Below, piece after piece: positions 4,826-7,529 of a stretch of 7,529 nucleotides of DNA; position 1 is the first letter of the stretch; each line of letters begins with the position of its first letter. The notes beneath the pieces were generated by a model. The model was not told the DNA's origin. It worked only from the letters and a program-made list of their open reading frames with translations, and ran no database searches. A program made the position numbers and the translations under genes. The DNA is from CAZNUM01 sp046861615 (GTDB lineage Bacteria > Fidelibacterota > Marinisomatia > Marinisomatales > TCS55), in the NCBI GenBank assembly GCA_046861615.1, contig JBHHUS010000066.1, positions 1 through 7,529 of the forward strand, written 5' to 3'.

Positions 4826-7082
4826 CGGTTACTCCGATGCTGGGAATGATCGGCAATCCATTGATCCGCCGACGTTGGGGACGACCTTCATCCGGTTCAT
4901 CAATTAGTTGATCATCATCGTCGTCAATGCCGTTGGAAGTACTGCCAAAGGAATAGACGTACCGGAACACATTTTTCCGCCAGTAAGTATTCACGATTTG
5001 AATAAACAGGTCAACTTTAGCACCACGAAAGCTCCAGTGTCGAACGAGACCCGAATCCAGACGGTGGTAGAGCGGGTAGCGCCCGGAATTGCGTCCCCCG
5101 GGAATTGTGCGAAAATAGGGCTGGTCTGAATCCGGTATTATTTCCAGATAATACCCCAAAATCGGCGTATACGGTTGCCCGGTCTGATAGGTCCATTTCA
5201 GGTTCAGGTCCCATTTCCGGGAAATACGGTAACTGCCAATCAGGTTGAAGACGTACCTACGGTCCCAATTAGTGTAATATTCCTGTCGATGAAATTTTTT
5301 CCGGGCCACGGAATAGGCCAGGGAGGTCCAGCCGCTCAAGCGTCCTAATTGTTTCTGCAAAAAGAACTCCAGACCGTACGCATAACCATCCCCCACATCC
5401 ACCAGATCATTCAGGGTTTCGTCCGAAATGAGATCATCCACGGTGGAGCGGGTGTCCACGAATGTGAGCATATTTTTCAGGGTCTTGTAATAGGCTTCAA
5501 TCTGGAGATGATAGGAACGGCGGAAATATTCTTCATAGCCAAAGACGTACTGGACTGCCGAAGCAGGCTTCACGGAACCATCCACCGCAAACCAGGCATC
5601 CAGAACTTTTGGATTGAAGTCATCCTGAATGGTTTCCATGAACTGGTGGTAGAGACCCAGGGAAAAATTCAAATAGCGGTCGGGGGTCAGCAGGATTTTC
5701 CCTCCAAATCGGGGATCGGCAAACCATTTTTGCGGGTGTTCCTGATAGTAATAGATCCGCAATCCCGGTTCCACCATCAGGTTGGGCAAGGGCCATAATT
5801 TATACTTTCCATAGATCGCCCCTTCGATGGGAGACTCATGGGTATCAAAAATAGTACTGTCCAGGTAAGTATCCCGATAAACAAAATCTAGATCCTTCAA
5901 TTCAAATCCGAACCGCACTTGATTCTGGTTAGTGATAAAATAGGTCCAGTCCGAGCGGAGGGTCAGATCATTGATGTAATCCTCTTCCTTCAGACCGGAG
6001 CTACCCCCCAGAGCAAAATAAATATCGAACCGGCTTTTGGCTAACAGCCAGTTGGAAATCAACCGCGTGGAGAACAGTTTTCGGTAATTCAAACTGTAGG
6101 TTCGGTTACCCCAGCGGGCATCCAGGAGTAATTCCTGCCAAGAGAGGTCATCTTTTCCGGCATAGATGCTGAATGACAGACGATCATTTGGAGATAAATC
6201 CTGAAAAACGTGTCCCTGGAGGTCGTAAAAATAGTAGGGAAAGTAAAATTTAGTTCCTTTGAACACCTGATCGAAATAGGTACGGCGGGCGGAAAACAGC
6301 CAAGCGCCGTTGCCAACGGGACCCTCCAGCGTGGATTGGGCTGACAACAGGGAAAGACTGGCTTTCCCCTCGGTTCGATTTCGATTACCCTCGCGGCTGC
6401 GAACGTTCAGAACTGCCGATAGCCGATCACCATATTCCGCATTAAACCCGCCTTTCAGCAGGTCAGCTTCCTTCACCGCATCCAAGATAAAATTGGAAAA
6501 AACACCCCCTACATGGGAAGGATTGTAAACAGTAATTCCATCTAACAAGATCAGATTCTGGTCCGAATTTCCACCACGGATAATCAGACCGGTACTGAAA
6601 TCCGATTCCGTGAGAATCCCCGGCAGACTCTGAAGCGTCCGGAACAGATCCGCTTCCCCCAATTGGGGTACACTTTTCATCTGGCGGAGATTCAGGGTAT
6701 TCCGGCTGATTTGAAGATTAAGTTTTCGCTCTACCTGCTCCCCCGAGACAGAGATTTCCGACCATTCAATTGGTGCCGGAGTCAGAGCAGCGGAAACGTC
6801 AAGGTCAGTATTAGTTGCAAGTTGCAGGGACCGGATGTAATGCTCATAACCAAGATAAGAGATAACCAGACGGTACTGCCCGGCCGGAATCCTGTTAATT
6901 ACAAAATAACCGTCCTTCGAAGTGGCCGTACCCCATTCCGTCCCCTCCAGGTACACATTCGCTCCAATTAACGATTCCCCCGATTCCTGGTCAGTTACAA
7001 AACCGTGGAGCTGAGCGCCCTGCCCGGTCAGTAGGACGGTGAAAAATACAAAACTCAGAATAATTTTAATTGGTAGCTTCAT
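4815..7082 (-). CDS. TonB-dependent receptor with carboxypeptidase-regulatory-like domain
   Basis: A 755-residue outer-membrane active transporter. Parts in order: a Sec signal peptide (about 1-23); a carboxypeptidase-regulatory-like beta-sandwich (about 24-105: LHGFVTDQESGESLIGANVYLEGT, GTATSKDGYFVINRIPAGQY, ISYLGYE); a possible TonB-box-like strand (EWSEISVSG, 106-114); a plug domain (about 130-235, with LIIRGGNSDQNLILLDGITVYNPSH and GGFNAEYGDRLSAVLNVRSR); then a beta-barrel to the terminal VTVDF ending in Phe, the outer-membrane assembly signal. The barrel is compact compared with SusC proteins of about 1000 residues, so it is a smaller CarboxypepD-type receptor. A run of five Asp near the C-terminus (720-724) is noteworthy. 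The ATG has no evident Shine-Dalgarno. It is followed by the overlapping DUF4249 lipoprotein gene; together they form a likely uptake module energised by TonB-ExbBD encoded elsewhere. The ligand cannot be told from sequence. Confidence 0.95.
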   Translation of the reverse strand: MKLPIKIILSFVFFTVLLTGQGAQLHGFVTDQESGESLIGANVYLEGTEWGTATSKDGYFVINRIPAGQYRLVISYLGYEHYIRSLQLATNTDLDVSAALTPAPIEWSEISVSGEQVERKLNLQISRNTLNLRQMKSVPQLGEADLFRTLQSLPGILTESDFSTGLIIRGGNSDQNLILLDGITVYNPSHVGGVFSNFILDAVKEADLLKGGFNAEYGDRLSAVLNVRSREGNRNRTEGKASLSLLSAQSTLEGPVGNGAWLFSARRTYFDQVFKGTKFYFPYYFYDLQGHVFQDLSPNDRLSFSIYAGKDDLSWQELLLDARWGNRTYSLNYRKLFSTRLISNWLLAKSRFDIYFALGGSSGLKEEDYINDLTLRSDWTYFITNQNQVRFGFELKDLDFVYRDTYLDSTIFDTHESPIEGAIYGKYKLWPLPNLMVEPGLRIYYYQEHPQKWFADPRFGGKILLTPDRYLNFSLGLYHQFMETIQDDFNPKVLDAWFAVDGSVKPASAVQYVFGYEEYFRRSYHLQIEAYYKTLKNMLTFVDTRSTVDDLISDETLNDLVDVGDGYAYGLEFFLQKQLGRLSGWTSLAYSVARKKFHRQEYYTNWDRRYVFNLIGSYRISRKWDLNLKWTYQTGQPYTPILGYYLEIIPDSDQPYFRTIPGGRNSGRYPLYHRLDSGLVRHWSFRGAKVDLFIQIVNTYWRKNVFRYVYSFGSTSNGIDDDDDQLIDEPDEGRPQRRRINGLPIIPSIGVTVDF
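4832..4835 (-). promoter_or_regulatory. Shine-Dalgarno for the TTG-started DUF4249 gene
   Basis: GGAG on the minus strand, within the last codons of the receptor gene, 6 bases before the TTG. It supports the non-ATG start and translational coupling of the two genes. Confidence 0.6.
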
Positions 7083-7130
7083 AAAACAGGTTTCACGTAT
7101 TGCAAACTCACAACAGTTACTCCGCAGTTA

Positions 7131-7148
7131 AAATAGTAATTACTATTT
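7131..7148. repeat. 18-bp perfect palindrome upstream of the receptor gene
   Basis: AAATAGTAA followed directly by its reverse complement TTACTATTT, centred about 57 bases before the receptor ATG. No spacer; the flanking bases do not pair. It could be an operator for a dimeric regulator or just AT-rich chance symmetry. If the promoter at 7168-7196 is real, it lies about 13-30 bases into the transcript. Confidence 0.6.
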
Positions 7149-7167
7149 CATCCAATAGTCATCTGGT

Positions 7168-7196
7168 AATATGGGATAAATATAGAAATATTCCAA
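7168..7196 (-). promoter_or_regulatory. Candidate promoter of the receptor/DUF4249 operon
   Basis: Minus strand: TTGGAA (7196-7191) and CATATT (7173-7168) separated by 17 bases, each 4 of 6 to the sigma-70 consensus. Start of transcription would be near 7161, giving a leader of about 79 bases that contains the 18-bp palindrome. Weak, because the region is AT-rich and such matches arise by chance. Confidence 0.3.
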
Positions 7197-7275
7197 GGGT
7201 CTGCTAATGCCCAAAAACTTACTTCAATTAGCTACTATACTCCATCGCTTATAAGAAATATGTAAATAAATACAA

Positions 7276-7307
7276 GATTAAATTGACATAACTATGTCAA
7301 TTTAATC
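7276..7307. repeat. Perfect 15+2+15 bp inverted repeat
   Basis: GATTAAATTGACATA, then AC, then its exact reverse complement. All 15 pairs match and the symmetry stops at the next base on each side. The core half-sites TTGACATA/TATGTCAA look like a homodimer operator; a hairpin is possible but the loop would need to open by at least one pair. It lies about 200 bases upstream of the receptor start and 93 bases past the stop of the gene at the right edge, so it could regulate the former or end transcription of the latter (a T-rich stretch follows on the minus strand). The length of perfect match makes chance unlikely. Confidence 0.75.
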
Positions 7308-7399
7308 CGGTTTAAAATAGCATAGATATGTATAAATAATCCGAAAACCATTAAAATCAATCAAATAAAACCACTTTAAACAAGCTGCTGAGTGAAAAA

Positions 7400-7529
7400 T
7401 TATTCTGTCTGAAAAATCCCCGCTTTCTTGTTCTGCCGGTTCCAATAACCACGATAAACCAGTGATGGTTTTTTTTGGACCGGCTCATTTTTCACCTGAT
7501 TCAGCCATTCAGGAATCCGGTCAAATTCA
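7400..7529 (-). CDS. C-terminal fragment of an unidentified protein (cut by the window edge)
   Basis: An open frame enters from the right edge (first full codon GAA at 7528) and runs 42 codons to TAA at 7402-7400. The peptide begins EFDRIPEWLNQVKNEPVQKK, continues through SLVYRGYWNRQNKKAG and ends IFQTE. It has a balanced, protein-like composition with aromatic and basic residues, no signal or membrane segment, and base composition like the neighbouring genes, dropping to AT-rich right after the stop. An eight-A run is crossed in frame. I do not recognise the family; it looks like the soluble tail of a longer protein. Same strand as the receptor gene, separated by the AT-rich region, so probably a separate transcription unit. 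Confidence 0.65.
   Translation of the reverse strand, partial: EFDRIPEWLNQVKNEPVQKKPSLVYRGYWNRQNKKAGIFQTE

Larger units (their letters stand above)
7083..7399. other. AT-rich intergenic region between two minus-strand genes
   Basis: About 317 bases without a convincing gene on either strand, clearly more AT-rich than the flanking genes. It holds two perfect palindromes (7131-7148 and 7276-7307) and a weak promoter match. No RNA gene, riboswitch or GC-rich terminator was recognised. Confidence 0.7.

Noticed and set aside
5349..5798. 149-codon open frame on the plus strand inside the receptor gene
   Set aside because: Antisense to a well-supported TonB-dependent receptor, no family resemblance and no ribosome-binding site; a shadow frame.
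7089..7104. parS-like sequence (GGTTTCACGT followed by ATTGCA) just before the receptor gene
   Set aside because: Matches only one half of the palindromic parS consensus (about 11 of 16 positions); the second half is wrong, so a ParB site is not supported.

Overview
This 7.5 kb stretch looks like ordinary bacterial chromosome from a didermic (outer-membrane) member of the FCB / Bacteroidota-related superphylum. The case for this is a TonB-dependent receptor with an N-terminal carboxypeptidase-regulatory-like domain, paired with a DUF4249 lipoprotein, together with a bactofilin/M23 pair and a chromosomal-type ParAB. Several genes start at GTG or TTG behind a purine-rich Shine-Dalgarno, which is less typical of classical Bacteroidota. 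A sister lineage (Calditrichota, Neomarinimicrobiota or similar) therefore seems more likely, but the phylum is an inference. There are no insertion sequences, integrases, CRISPR arrays or phage genes.

Left part (9-3060, all minus strand): a tightly packed five-gene run read right to left as parA, parB, a membrane-anchored M23/LytM endopeptidase, a bactofilin, and an AtpZ/AtpI-like membrane protein. Neighbours overlap by 11, 8 and 4 bases or are 3 bases apart, so they are probably co-transcribed and translationally coupled. The run joins chromosome segregation, a polymeric cytoskeletal scaffold, peptidoglycan hydrolysis and (probably beyond the left edge) the ATP synthase operon. A possible extended -10 element sits so close to the parA start that the mRNA may be nearly leaderless.

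Middle (3061-3797): a 160-base divergent intergenic region, then tRNA-Glu(UUC) on the plus strand, followed by a four-helix DUF2231 membrane protein, also on the plus strand. The DUF2231 gene converges on the next minus-strand operon with only 11 bases between the two stop codons.

Right part (3809-7082, minus strand): a two-gene outer-membrane module, a 755-residue TonB-dependent receptor followed by a 338-residue DUF4249 lipoprotein with an 11-base overlap. By analogy with SusC/SusD-like pairs they probably import or bind an unidentified large or scarce nutrient. Upstream lies a roughly 320-base AT-rich intergenic region (7083-7399) with two perfect palindromes (18 bp and 15+2+15 bp), the best candidates for regulatory sites in the window. 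At the far right edge (7400-7529) is the C-terminal tail of another minus-strand gene of unknown function.

No single gene is outside known families. The points most worth following are the parAB-M23-bactofilin-atpZ linkage, the receptor/DUF4249 pair of unknown substrate, and the palindromes in front of it.
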